In this document: positions 1 through 10,607 of the stretch, piece after piece
Layout: the number at the start of each line of letters is the position of its first letter
How positions within the stretch are numbered: the stretch's first letter is position 1
Source: Bigelowiella natans CCMP2755
Taxonomy: Eukaryota; Cercozoa; Chlorarachniophyceae
Direction of reading: 5' to 3'
Assembly: GCA_000320545.1 (NCBI GenBank)
Contig: ADNK01000388.1
Location: 1-28,377, forward strand
Length of the DNA stretch: 28,377 nt
Position numbers and translations under genes: made by a program
Notes under the pieces: generated by a model
What the model was told of the DNA's origin: nothing
The model's input: only the letters and a program-made list of their open reading frames with translations
Database searches by the model: none

Positions 1-42
1 AGGGGGAGGGGGAGGGTGGCGGCGGGGGGGAGGGGCTAATAA

Positions 43-278
43 ATGGAGATTCCGCTTCATTTATACGACTATGCGGACGATATAAAAGCACGTGTCGGTT
101 GGCGGTGTGTGAGCTGACTCCCATTCATTGATGTATTGATACGGTGATTGATTTCTTGGCAGCAATCGATCGAAGTACCCCCATTGAAGCTCCTGGACGT
201 TGAAGAGAGCAAGAAGGACACGATATGGAAGGTGCTGGTGCTGCTGGTGCTACTGTTCTAAGTGTGTACTGTCCCTGA

Positions 279-353
<75 letters not shown>

Positions 354-1032
354 TGTGTGTGTGTGTGTCGCAGGTTGGGTTAAATGGCTTCCTCAGTTCT
401 CATCCGCCGCCAGTTTGGAGCTGTTCGACCCTAGGAAAAGGAGGAGGAGGAGGAGGAGGAGGAGGAAAAGGTAAAGATGATGGCTGCTTTTGCGCTATAA
501 TACGGCTGTGCAAATAACATATCTGATATTCGTTTCCCATGACACGTTTCCCCCCCTCCCCCCCCCCCCCCCCCACACACACATCAGAATCCGGGAGCTC
601 ATCTTCTTCTTCTTCATCTTGGTCGTCATTATCGCCCTCCTGCTTGGTGCTGAGAGAGCTGTCGCGAGCTCTTCCCACCATGTGCGTTGCTGACGGACCC
701 TATCGAAAAGTACGTTTTGCCGTTCTGTATTGCTGCTGCTGCTGATGCTGTGATTGATGAGATGGCAAAGATACGACGATTGCACATTGGTGGTGTTCGT
801 GGTGCTGCTCGAGATATCGACATCATCGCCGTCAAATCTATTGAGTGGCTGATATCTATCAGTAACAAAAGTGCTTCTTCAAACGCTTCATCTTCTTCTT
901 CTTCTTCTTATCTTTGCTGTTCTTCGTGGTGTTTGCTTTCTCCTCATCATTCTCCTACCTTGGCAGCTGGTACAATCCCGTAGGAAGGACCTCGAAGCAT
1001 TCTATGGTGACGGCAAATGACTACATTGAGGA

Positions 1033-1066
<34 letters not shown>

Positions 1067-1413
1067 GGTGGTGATCATATCTATGTCTTGTGGAGAGCGC
1101 TATGAGTATCCTTCCCCAAACATGATACGCGCGCCACTGTGATCTTCCCCGCGGGCATGAGCAGCCCAATACTTGGTCTTTGCCTTCTCCTCGACTGTTT
1201 CTGCCTTCTCATTCTCGTGGCTGCAAGTGCGACTAGCCAGCTGACTGTCTGTTTTGCTCAACGCGCTACGACGCAGATGCGATAGACGATCTCAGCGTGA
1301 TGGATAAGGAGGTGCTTTCCGTTGTGTGCGTTTGTATGTATATGTGTACATGCATGTGTGTGTTGTGTTGTGTGTGTGTGTGTGTGTCGTTACTTTTCTT
1401 ACAATCATGCACA

Positions 1414-1462
<49 letters not shown>

Positions 1463-1528
1463 GTACACGTATATTAATATACTTACGTTCCTTTCTCCTT
1501 CCTCATCGACATGTTTCGCTGATAAGCA

Positions 1529-1573
<45 letters not shown>

Positions 1574-3519
1574 CTTCTTCATTATCCCCGTTGGTTCCCA
1601 AACATCGTGGTCAATCAGTTCGCGTGCTCTCTACTTGCATTCATATATGCAGGATATACGGTAATATTATGCTGCTGCAGCTGCTACTGCACTAAGTATA
1701 GGCGCCAAATTGCCATCATCATCATCATCATCATCACCACCACCATTATCGTCATCGTCACCATCCTCCGCATCTTCGCCACCATCGTCATCATTATCAT
1801 CATCATCATCATCATTATCATCACTATCATCATCATTATCATCGTTACCGTCGTAGGCAAGCACGGATCACTCCCTCCCTTCATCCTCCTCGCTGATCGA
1901 ATCTCCATCGGCAGCCAGTAACCTTGGCGCCCTGGCCGCCTACCCCACGAGAACCTCTCCAGGCCAAGCCGATGATGTCCTCTTCGCGAAGGAGGGGGCT
2001 CGGGCGATGAAGGGGAACGAAGGGGGGGGCCGAGGAGGAAGGGGGGGGGCGAGGACAGCAGGGACGGCATTGAGTAGTGTGCCCCTCCACCCATCCTCAT
2101 CAAGAGACGCTGCTGCGACAACGGGGAATGCGAAGGAAACGCAGCTACTGCGACTCGCTGAAGAGGGGAAGAGAAAGAGGGGCAAGGAGGGAAAAAAGGA
2201 GGGGATGGCGACGAGTGCAACGACGATCAAGACGACGGCTGCGACGACGACAGAATTGGATGGTGGAGAGCCCCCCCCCCCCTGGCTCTGCAGGCCTTTG
2301 AATAAGTTGGCTGTTGATCTAGATCGGCCAAACCATGTTTGCTACTCCGATATGGTGCTCATCAACTGGAGGGTATTATCTTCATTATCATCAGCAATAT
2401 CAATCGCCCCTCTACCCTCCCCCCCCCCCCTCTTTGCCTCCTCACGTAAACGTCGGATGTGTACCCCTCAGGAGTGCCGCCGCCACGAGCGGAAAACACA
2501 CAGCAAGAAGGACTTTCATCCGTGCAGGGAGAATATCAACAGCATCCGCATCGTGAATCGCTTCCTTGCTGTGCCCGCTGAGGAGTGGTTTTGGAGGCTG
2601 CATGTGGCCATGGAGGGAGAAGGTGTTCATACATTATACTGCCATCAATAAATACCATCATTTTCTGGTTGTTTTGCAATAAAATCGGTTATTCTCGAGA
2701 AAACGCTGTGTTGTTTTATGAAGCTTTTTTGGGGGTACTTAAGAGTATCATCGATGGTATCGTGTAGTGTCGATGAGTATCCATATTCGAAGCTTAGCAG
2801 GAGAGAAGAAGAAGAAGATGATGATGATGATGATGATGGTGACGATGGTATGTAAATGCACGGAAGATTGGATATTGCATATGTGCTTGTGCGTTTGCGT
2901 GTGCGCTGCACGGTTGTTGTTGTTGTTGTTAATGTTGTCGTTGCTTAAATCTGTTGGTTGACTATCATAAAGCACGGGAAATTATCCACGCTATCCATAA
3001 TGGAATAGAGGCGATACGGAAGGACAAGATGGTCTCTCCTAACTTAACAAGCCATAGATACCTGTTTTACCCCCACTCTTCTCTCCCCCCACTTCTCTCT
3101 CTCACTCTAATGGGTGTATGTTATTATAGCCCCTTTCCCCATTTCTAATTCCGTAAGATTGTCAGTTCTTACATTTCTCTCTTGAGACTTATGGTCTTCT
3201 CCCACCCCTCCCCCCTTTCACTTCTCTTCCAGGAGGAGGTCACGATTAGTCTAAACCAGTTATCGAACGGAATTCGGTCATTGATTGCGTGCCATCCCGA
3301 CCCTTACCCTCACTCTGCTCGTGCGGAGCTTGTGTTGTGGCGGCGCCTGAAGCCGTTCATCGCTGCGAACGCGTCTCTCAAAGAGCTCAGCTGCTTTGTC
3401 TACGCCGGCCACTCCCCCATTCTCCCCACGCTCTTCAAGTAACTACTAGCACCCCGCCTCTCCCAACCGACCTTGCTCCCGCATTGTTAGCGGCTCCTTT
3501 TTCTCTCTCCCTAAATTGT

Positions 3520-3558
<39 letters not shown>

Positions 3559-4391
3559 CTCCTCCTCCTCCCTTTATCTTGATCTTTTTTGTCTGTCTGT
3601 GTGTGTCCTGATCCTTGTACGTGCGTGCGTGTGTGTGTCCGCGCGCACATGTCCGCTATTCACCATCTGCTTTAGATTCTTCTGCCATCATCCCATCTTT
3701 ATCTTCGACTTCCTTCCCCCCCCTCCTCATTCAACCAAAATAAAAAATCCTATTCAGATACCTCGGCGTGAAGCGGGGGCGGCACCGTCTGCAGCGCTGG
3801 CGAGACGAATCTGTGAAAAATATGCCGACGGAACATCGTAAGTTCATAGGGATGATCGAGTCCACGCAGAGCGCCCGCACGTACCTAAAGTCGATGATCG
3901 CACACCGTAAGAGAAGGGAGGGCACACCGCGAGCGAAATCGCGCATGCACGACGTTGCAGTGTTGGAGGTCTCCTTCAACAAGTGCATCGAGCAGCTGCT
4001 GCGGTTTTGCTCGCGGCGGTCTCAGCTGGTCTGCCGCTGTGTGCCACAGGCCGCTCAGTGGTTCCGTGAGATACAGATGAAGCAGGAGGCGGAATATCTC
4101 ACTCGGTCTCACTGCGCGCTGCTCGTCGGCCATCAACTCATGGCGCCACTCCCCAAATCCATCAATCGAGGCGGGAAGCACTGGGAAGAGCAAACGACGA
4201 CAAAACCGACCAAGGTGAAGAATCTCTTCGAAGTCGCGGACGACAAGCCGCCGCCCAGGCCTCCCCCACCTGCTCCAAACGCCGCTCCACTAAAAGTCAC
4301 CGAAAGCAGCGGCGACGTCGATATTGTGGTTGGTGGCACGAGCAGTAGTCCAAACAGTGTCGGGGTCTCTCAACCCTCGCCCGATGAGTAG
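43..4391 (+). CDS. IDO: Indoleamine 2,3-dioxygenase (IDO) family protein, about 12 or more exons
   Basis: Exons by phase-consistent GT-AG splicing: 43-108 (tentative first exon; ATG at 43 follows an in-frame TAA), 163-231, 374-470, 588-709, 967-1006, 1277-1311, 1619-1660, 2294-2372, 2472-2622, 2973-3031, 3233-3438, 3758-4391. At least one exon, of length 2 mod 3, is unresolved between 1661 and 2293. IDO hallmarks in order: GFLSSHPPP, LRELSRALP, FACSLLAFIYAGY, VCYSDMVLINWR, AEEWFWRLHVAMEGE, IIHAIHNGIEAIRKDK, LWRRLKPFIAAN, FVYAGHS, NMPTEHRKFIGMIE, SARTYL and FNKCIEQLLRF. The family cleaves the tryptophan indole ring with heme and O2, first step of the kynurenine route. Oddities: the position of the proximal heme His in the last helix reads Arg (codon 4017-4019), and the usual SAxQSS loop reads SPILPT. 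A Pro-rich tail of about 100 residues follows. The family call is strong; catalytic activity is doubtful. Confidence 0.82.
282..368. repeat. Compound (CT)n(GT)n microsatellite in an IDO intron
   Basis: About 40 bp of CT dinucleotides run directly into about 45 bp of GT. The tract ends at the 3' splice site (tcgcag, 368-373) of the exon starting at 374, so it doubles as the polypyrimidine region. Any protein reading through it (Ser-Leu and Cys-Val repeats) is spurious. Confidence 0.9.
1411..1570. repeat. (CA)n(TA)n and (CT)n microsatellites in an IDO intron
   Basis: A (CA)n block at about 1412-1443 passes into (TA)n to about 1462. A separate (CT)n block lies at about 1532-1570, upstream of the 42-bp exon at 1619-1660. 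Confidence 0.9.
1712..1853. repeat. Imperfect ATC trinucleotide tract
   Basis: Imperfect (ATC)n/(ATT)n repeats within the unresolved stretch of the IDO gene (1661-2293). Poly-Ile and poly-Asp reading frames here come from the repeat. The G-rich stretch 2020-2260 also lies in this interval. I could not choose the missing exon with confidence; a candidate is the piece following the acceptor near 1915. Confidence 0.8.
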
Positions 4392-4507
4392 ACCTAGCTA
4401 TGGTACTCTGCTAGTCTGGCAGTGAGGACTCTATATGTCAAATATTAGGATGATAATGCGCGACATCTAGACATCTGCACACAACATGAGACGGATGTAA
4501 TGAAGAA

Positions 4508-5166
4508 TTAAATTTTTTCAATGGTCATCCTGATGTAGCTGTGCAATGCAGCGGCTACAGCGCTAATGTTGCATCTGTTGGTTTCTGCCACCACGTGCTT
4601 CATGCATTTGAAAGCGTCCTCATGCGACCGATGTTGCCGCGCACTGCGTGCAGCAGTTCTGGAGTCCTTTTCAGCCTTTGTCAGCCGGTTCGTGTCGTCG
4701 TTGCGATTCATGATCGCGCGCATTTGATTGCGCAATCTGATTTGTTCTCGACTGTGTGTTGGACATTGCAGGAGATGATCCATGTCCTTCAGGATGCCAC
4801 ATGCATCGCACGTAGCATCTTTCTCCGTGCATTGTCCACGTGAGAACATGAATTTTCCAAGATTGCCGACACCACAGATGGCGCGCATCCATGATGTAGC
4901 AACACTTGGAAGTTTTAGTTTGATGCCGGTGATCGAAGATGACGGGAGGAATCCAAGATTCTTGAGATGCACAGCGCGCAATGAATCATTGGACCATTCC
5001 TCTTCGAATTCGTTGAAAGCACAGGATTTCATCACCTTGTGATGTTTTTTCAGTTCTTTTTTCAGCGCCTCTGTTGTCGCCAAAACGGTGGGCAATTCTT
5101 CGTCTAACAAATCGTCAGTGATCGATTTGAGCCGACGAAACAAGGATGCTTTGCACACAACATGCT
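4508..5166 (-). pseudogene. LINE-like reverse-transcriptase C-terminal fragment (CCHC finger), 5'-truncated
   Basis: An open frame of about 216 codons with no ATG near its upstream edge; an in-frame stop lies just before it at about 5167. It ends in TAA at 4510-4508. Residues about 133-148 read CDACGILKDMDHLLQC, a CX2CX7HX3C pattern. Just before lies SWMRAICGVGNLGKFMF, recalling the helix that precedes the zinc-binding end of many non-LTR retrotransposon polymerases. Only the C-terminal portion is present: no reverse transcriptase catalytic motif and no endonuclease. Loss of the upstream part fits the 5' truncation usual for LINE insertions. The homology stops where the palindrome-word tract begins, so the two may form one composite repeat. 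It could instead be an unrelated host zinc-finger fragment. Confidence 0.5.
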
Positions 5167-6240
5167 AGCACGATTTTGGCATTGGATCCAAAGTCATGGC
5201 TAGATGGACATGGATCTACAACTAGACCTAGAGACATGCACATTTAGACACACTACTAGCTAGCTAGACTAGCTGTGACATGGCACACCTGTAGACACAT
5301 CTAGACATTGAGGCACTACTAGCTGCATGCTGGCATCTAGGCATGGCTGCATGGCTAGACGGGGACGTGCTAGCGTGGTCATCTAGTCACAAGCTAGCTG
5401 CGCAAGCTGAACGCAACATGCAATGCAAGTCTAGAAGTGAATCAACCATGCTAGCATGTGCACACCCATCTAGCCATCCAGCTAGCTAAGCACATCTAGA
5501 CATGCCAGCAAGTCCAAATGTCTAGCTAGCTAGTGTGCGCACTGCTAGACCGCGGACACGCCTAGCTAGCCTAGCTAGCTAGCTAGCTAGACATTCTAGC
5601 ATTCCAGACTGAAAGTGTGCATCTCACACAACACCAGACAGCTACTAGACCAGTGGAGCTAGCTGGTCAGTGCTGGAGTGCAATGATGATCTGATGAATG
5701 CACAGTCCTAACAGGCTAGCTAGCACTGGAGCAGGCTAGCAGGCTAGCTAGCTAGCAGGCGCACACGCGCTAGCTAGCTAGCTAGCTAGCACGCATGGAT
5801 GGGATCATTTGCATCCACGCTAGCATGTCACACATCACACACCCAGCTAGCTAGCTAGCCAGCTAGCCTAGCTAGCCAGATCATTGCCTAGCCACTCTAG
5901 CACTCTGGCATGCTAGCATGCTAGCTAGCTAGCATGCCAGCATGCCCAGCTAGCCAGTCTAGCAGTCTGCACCAGTCTAGCAGTCTCAGCTAGCTCTAGC
6001 TAGAGCTAGCTAGCTCAATGATGGTGTAGTGTGCATGCGTCTGTTGCCTGCTCAGTCTAGCTAGCTAGCAGTGCTGAACGTCTGGCTCCAGCTAGCTGGG
6101 CGTGTGTGTGTGGCCACCTCTGACCTGCTAGCTCTGTCTGGAGCTGTCTAGCTGTGGAGCTGCGACTTGTGGGACACTTGCATGTCTTTCAGGTCTAGAA
6201 ATGCAACTTGGGCCAGATTGTGACTCCCGATCTAGCCGAT
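5160..6240. repeat. Palindrome-word-rich tract (CTAG, GCTAGC, CATG, TGCA)
   Basis: About 1.1 kb made up largely of tetranucleotide palindromes: chiefly CTAG, often chained as GCTAGCTAGC (long runs at 5571-5590 and 5769-5790), mixed with CATG, TGCA and short variants such as CTAGACA and CCAGC. There is no regular period, no long open frame and no clear terminal repeat. It differs sharply in word use from the adjacent genes. I see no gene in it. Confidence 0.75.
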
Positions 6241-7094
6241 GCTGGTCCAAAAAGTGTCCAGACCTAGCCAGCTAGAGACGTCTGTGTTTGGATTGTTTGG
6301 ACGTGTTCGTGTTGCTGTTTGGACAGTGGAAGCAGAAGCGATCACAAAAAAAGATGCAAACGTGACAGAGATGTGCGTTGTTAGTAGAGGGGTTCCTTCG
6401 TTCTGCAGAATGAGATCAATTTGATCACAGGTTTCAACAAGCATGCAAGGGTCCGGGTTGGGATTTTCAACGATGAATTCAAGATTTCAAGATTGAAGAT
6501 TCAACGGTCAGATCACAAATTCTTGGGGTTCGACGAATTTTCGAACGATTCGAAGACGCCCATTTTGTTCCATGATTCAGGGTTACATAGGTCGCACTTC
6601 CAATGTTATCAAGGATTATGGACATACGGCTGACGATTCAGCAACACCGGACAGTACCGGGGACAAAATGGCTCGACTGCGTGGAAGCTCTGCCAGCCCA
6701 ACGGGTATCCTGATATTTTTTTATTCTTTTGAGGGCATATTGGGATTAATTTTAATAACTGCGACATCCAAATTTAAGCAATATTATGATAATTAGCCGA
6801 CACACTGACCGATACCTCGCAAAAGTAGGTCTGAAATTGTTCTCGACTTGGCGCGCGTAACAGCTGCCTTCTCTGACCGAAAAACATCTTCGATTTAGGT
6901 ATTTCTCATGTGAATGTCCATTAAATCTAAGTCTTAAGGAGATATCGTAGGTTATTCTTGGTATTCGAGAAAGGACGAAAAAAGATCCTTAGGTCTTACA
7001 CAAGCCGGCTCCACCCTCTTCCTCCCTTCGCCCCCCATTCTTCCTCGCTTTTAACAAAGGGGTCGCTTATCGAGCCAATCAATCTGCTGGGGAC
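6241..7094. other. Intergenic region upstream of the BTB gene
   Basis: No convincing coding exon. The left part fades out of the palindrome-word tract. The middle (about 6440-6700) is unique-looking sequence. The last 120 bp before the ATG at 7095 are pyrimidine-rich and may be the promoter and 5' leader of the BTB gene. No clear TATA element. Confidence 0.6.
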
Positions 7095-7500
7095 ATGTCC
7101 GGGGCTTCTCCATCATCCATTGCTGGAAACCAAACAACCCCGGCCCCTACGGCCGCTTCCTCCTCTTCCTCCTCCTCCTCCTCTTCCACCTCAAATGCAG
7201 CTACCTCGACAACAGGAAGCTCAGAAGCAGCTTCAACCTCACTTGGACAGTCCACCACCACCACTACTTCCACCACCACCTCGACCGGTGCATCTTCCTC
7301 AAATTCAGCACCCCCTGTGCCAGTGCCCCCTGTTCCCGTGCTTAATTCCTCGGATGAGAAGCCGACTACGAAGAAGAAGCGCTACACGTTGTTACCTGGG
7401 GAGAGGAACTTAACCCTCGTGAGCAATGAGAACACGAAAGCGGAGACAGAGTGGAAAGTTGATGATAAAGTGGAGGTAAAATGTGTTTGTGTCTGTGTCT

Positions 7501-7541
<41 letters not shown>

Positions 7542-7866
7542 TTTAACTAAAATTTACCACTACGATCCTTCCTAGCTTTATAAAGAACGGTGAGATTGAG
7601 TCAACTCTCTGTGCGTTGACGTGCATGTTTTTTGTCAGGCCCCATGGACGGATGGAGAACTATATCCAGGCAGAATCGCTGAGAAGCATGATGATGGTAA
7701 TAAGAATGCAAGCGAGCGTTGCCGGTCTGCGTGAAAGTGAGAGGGAGCGCGCGCGAGAGAGAGAGTGTGTGTGTTGTGTTAAGTGGGGTGGAGAAGGATG
7801 GCAGATGAATAAGAATAAGAAATTCATTTATGGATCTTCCAGTATTATGCTTACACACACGCGAAT

Positions 7867-7910
<44 letters not shown>

Positions 7911-8213
7911 CTCTTTCTCCCCTCTCCCCACCTTGTTGAATATCACCCCCCCAACCACTACCACCATCAGGCACATATACCGTGCAGTTTGACGACGGAG
8001 ATGTGAGGACCATGCAGTCCGATGGCTTTGTGCGAATAGACAAATTCGACACTACAACGCCGTTCAAAGGTATCGAGGGCACTATTATCACTTGCAGCGA
8101 GAAGTGCTCGCAGTCCTACCCTCTCTCCTCTCTCTTCGACTACAAACACGGGACAAAGGGTAGCAAGAGTAACGAATGGAGGATTAAGGTGCTTGCTATG
8201 CATGCGCGCGCGC

Positions 8214-8248
<35 letters not shown>

Positions 8249-9739
8249 GACATTTGGAAGCAGACGCGTAAACGTAGACTCGGTGAAGGGAGGGGGGGGG
8301 GGGGGGTCATCACACATGCACGTCTTCAATGCTGTTTGTCGCAATCACATTCACATCCCTTAACGAGCGTCTCTTTCCTCATGCCTCCGATGCATGATCG
8401 CACACGCAGGTCGTGAAGCAGCAAAACAACGCCGACAACAAGAACGGCTCGAAGAAGAACGTGAAGCTGACCATCCGCTTCTCCAAGAACTACTACATCT
8501 CCCGCATCCACATCTACCACACGATGCCTGACCAGGCCAACACCATGACAAACTATTCACTGTGCGTCATCCCAACGGAATCTGCCAGCTCCAAGCTGGC
8601 CCAGAAACCTGTGGAAATCGTGAAGCTGGTGGACACGACGAAGGAGCTCCCGGCGGGCATGAAGGAGTTTATAATCGAGCGGCACCTGCGCGCGGTGATA
8701 GTGACGCTGCCTTACCCCCCTTCCAAGAAATGGATCGGACTCGGCGCGATTGATATCTTCCACAAACACGCGGAGGAGAAGCGCAACGTTAAGCAGACGA
8801 ACTTCAGGGAGGACGTGGGGAACCTGCTGAAGAACCCCGTCTTCGCGGACTGCCGCATCATCGCGGGCCGCGGGGAGCACCGCCGTGCCATCGCCGCGCA
8901 CAAGAACATCCTCGCGTGTCGCAGCGACTTCTTCCGCAAGATGCTCCAGAGCTCCTCCCTCTCCTCCTGCCAGTCGCCGGCCTCGCCCATGAAGATCGCG
9001 AAGGTGAAGAAGGAGCAGGACGAGGGACGGGGGCGGAAGAGAATCAGGCTCTCCAAGACGGAGTCGGGGAATCCAATAGATGGGAAGCGCCCGCCCTCGT
9101 CGCCGGGCAACAACGACATGAAGGTTGAAACGGGCCCTTTGCTGACCCCATCGTCGTCCATCGACTCTTCCACTGGCCTGCCGCCGACCGAGTCCAAAGC
9201 AGCAGCAGCACCGAGGTACGGCTCCACGCTGTTTGACAAGCGGGCGAAGGAGCAGAAATCGGCCGAGAACTTTGACACGGCGATGCACGTGCTGCCGGTG
9301 GCGGAGAAGATGCAGGAGATCCACATGCCCGAGCTCACCTACTCCATCCTGATGTCGGTGCTGACGTTCATCTACGAGGACAGACTGATCATCAAGGACG
9401 TCGATGAGGCGGTGGAGCTCTGGTGCACCTCGGAGCGCTATCAGTTCCTGAGGCTCCAAGAGCAGGTTGAAAAGTACCTCGAGCACAACCTCACCGTGGA
9501 GAAAGGTAGTCTTAGTGGTAGCAGTTGTAGTAGTTGTTGTCTACTATCTATTGCTGCTACTGGTGGCGATGGCGATGAGTTAGAAGGGATGAGTAGTACG
9601 ATGGGTGCGACGACCCTACCGCCGTATCTAGTTTAGTTTCTTTTCTTTAGGCGGGAGAGGAGAGGGGGGGGATACGAATTTGCGCGTGCGTGGGTGCATA
9701 GTATAATACATTTATATATCGTACACACACATATTTATT

Positions 9740-9813
<74 letters not shown>

Positions 9814-10152
9814 CATACATATGTTAAATATTACGATGTGTGAATGTTTGTACGTGTGGGGCGAAGCTGATACTGCAAGTATACATTAGTATAAAACGGT
9901 TACTACTAGATACAATAACCCTGACCTCTTCCCCCCCCCCCCCCCTTTTCAGCCATCGAAATCTGCCGCACGCTCCGAGAACTGCATCTGCTGGGCAGCT
10001 TAAAGGAGCTGCTGATATCGTACCTGGCCACGGAGATAGACACGGCGATGGTTCAGAGGGATTTCGTAAGTATTCCTAAGGACATCATGCACAACATCTT
10101 CTGTCAGACGCAGAACCAGAAGCAGATCGAGACTGCCTTCTCGCACGGATAG
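7095..10152 (+). CDS. BTB/BACK protein with Tudor-like and galactose-binding-like modules, 5 exons
   Basis: Exons 7095-7475, 7639-7696, 7971-8188, 8410-9505 and 9953-10152 join in phase to about 650 residues; stop TAG at 10150. Residues 1-90 are a Ser/Thr/Pro-rich disordered tail starting MSGASPSS. A Tudor/Agenet-like module spans about 115-185 ([11 protein letters not shown], then [14 protein letters not shown]), split over three exons. About 235-335 resembles a discoidin-type beta-sandwich ([30 protein letters not shown]). A BTB fold follows ([25 protein letters not shown], then [13 protein letters not shown]), interrupted at about 400-515 by a charged low-complexity insertion with [14 protein letters not shown]. 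The last exon is a short BACK-like helical end ([20 protein letters not shown]). BTB proteins commonly act as Cullin-3 adaptors or chromatin factors; that role is inference. Reading into intron 4 would add a spurious SSCSSCC tail. Confidence 0.85.
7484..7540. repeat. (GT)n microsatellite, BTB intron 1
   Basis: A TGTGTC-type start followed by uninterrupted GT dinucleotides, directly downstream of the donor gtaaaa at 7476. Confidence 0.9.
7867..7911. repeat. (CT)n microsatellite, BTB intron 2
   Basis: Nearly pure CT run, followed by more pyrimidine-rich sequence leading to the acceptor catcag at 7965-7970. Confidence 0.9.
8204..8247. repeat. (CG)n(GT)n microsatellite, BTB intron 3
   Basis: A short GC alternation passing into about 30 bp of GT. 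Left- and right-flanking exons 3 and 4 are phase 0 across this intron. A G-run lies further downstream at about 8292-8306. Confidence 0.9.
9738..9822. repeat. Duplicated [tttaca(TA)n] blocks, BTB intron 4
   Basis: Two consecutive units, each starting tttaca and continuing with a long TA run (about 9736-9772 and 9774-9810), then a third tttaca. This looks like a tandem duplication of a microsatellite unit and may extrude as a cruciform. A poly-C run (about 9931-9945) then leads into the acceptor ttttcag at 9946-9952. Confidence 0.85.
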
Positions 10153-10602
10153 TAGATGCCGGTGTAGCGGCGCCAGCAGAAGGAAAAGGGAGGGGGGGTA
10201 GAAGGCGGCCTGCGATACGATTTTTCGATTCATAGCGCAATGTTGTTTGGAAAAGAAAAATGGCTGTAAGACGACGCCGTACTTGTACATACGCTGAGCA
10301 TGGCGGTAGCTGTGCACGACCTACTGCAGCAGTGCACGCTGCACATACGCATACGCTCACCGCGCACTCATAGCAAATGTGCGAGTATGTCATGGACGGA
10401 CTGTGTCTCGTGTTGAGACATGCTAGCATGTGCAAACTAGCCATCTAGCTATGTTAGCAGCTGTGCTTGCTGTGGAACGTCTTTTGTGCCCCTGTGCCGT
10501 CTTCGTTGTCATGCGATGCATGCTAGCATGCACATGTGCATGCACATGCACACATCTAGACATGCATGAACATCACACATGCCAGCATGTGCACTGCATG
10601 TG
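10153..10602. other. BTB gene 3' flank and palindrome-word-rich insertion site
   Basis: No coding exon seen. The first 200 bp are the probable 3' UTR; no AATAAA is visible. From about 10400 the sequence takes on the CTAG/CATG/TGCA word bias seen at 5160-6240, with perfect palindromes at 10418-10431 and 10517-10532 (TGCATGCTAGCATGCA). The retrotransposon 5' LTR follows directly. Confidence 0.6.
10599..10602. repeat. Target site duplication, left copy (TGTG)
   Basis: TGTG immediately before the 5' LTR matches TGTG immediately after the 3' LTR (16319-16322). If the LTR is taken to end one base earlier, the duplication becomes the 5-bp ATGTG. Four to six bp is usual for Ty3/gypsy elements. Confidence 0.75.
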
Positions 10603-10607
10603 TGTAG

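Noticed and set aside
81-88. TATAAAAG as a promoter TATA box
   Set aside because: It lies within the probable first coding exon of the IDO gene (ATG at 43, in-frame stop just before). No ATG-started frame after it fits the downstream exons, so it looks coincidental; not excluded by data.
1292-1582. Ser-Leu, Cys-Val, Thr-His and poly-Glu-Arg open frames over microsatellites
   Set aside because: These frames are translations of (CT)n, (GT)n, (CA)n and (GA)n repeats inside introns, here and at many other places.
5160-6240. CRISPR array or simple tandem satellite
   Set aside because: There is no direct repeat of constant length with unique spacers and no fixed period; only short palindromic words are over-represented.
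8557-9486. 309-codon open frame on the minus strand opposite BTB exon 4
   Set aside because: It is the antisense shadow of a GC-rich coding exon. The plus strand carries BTB motifs and splice sites; the minus frame shows no known domain.
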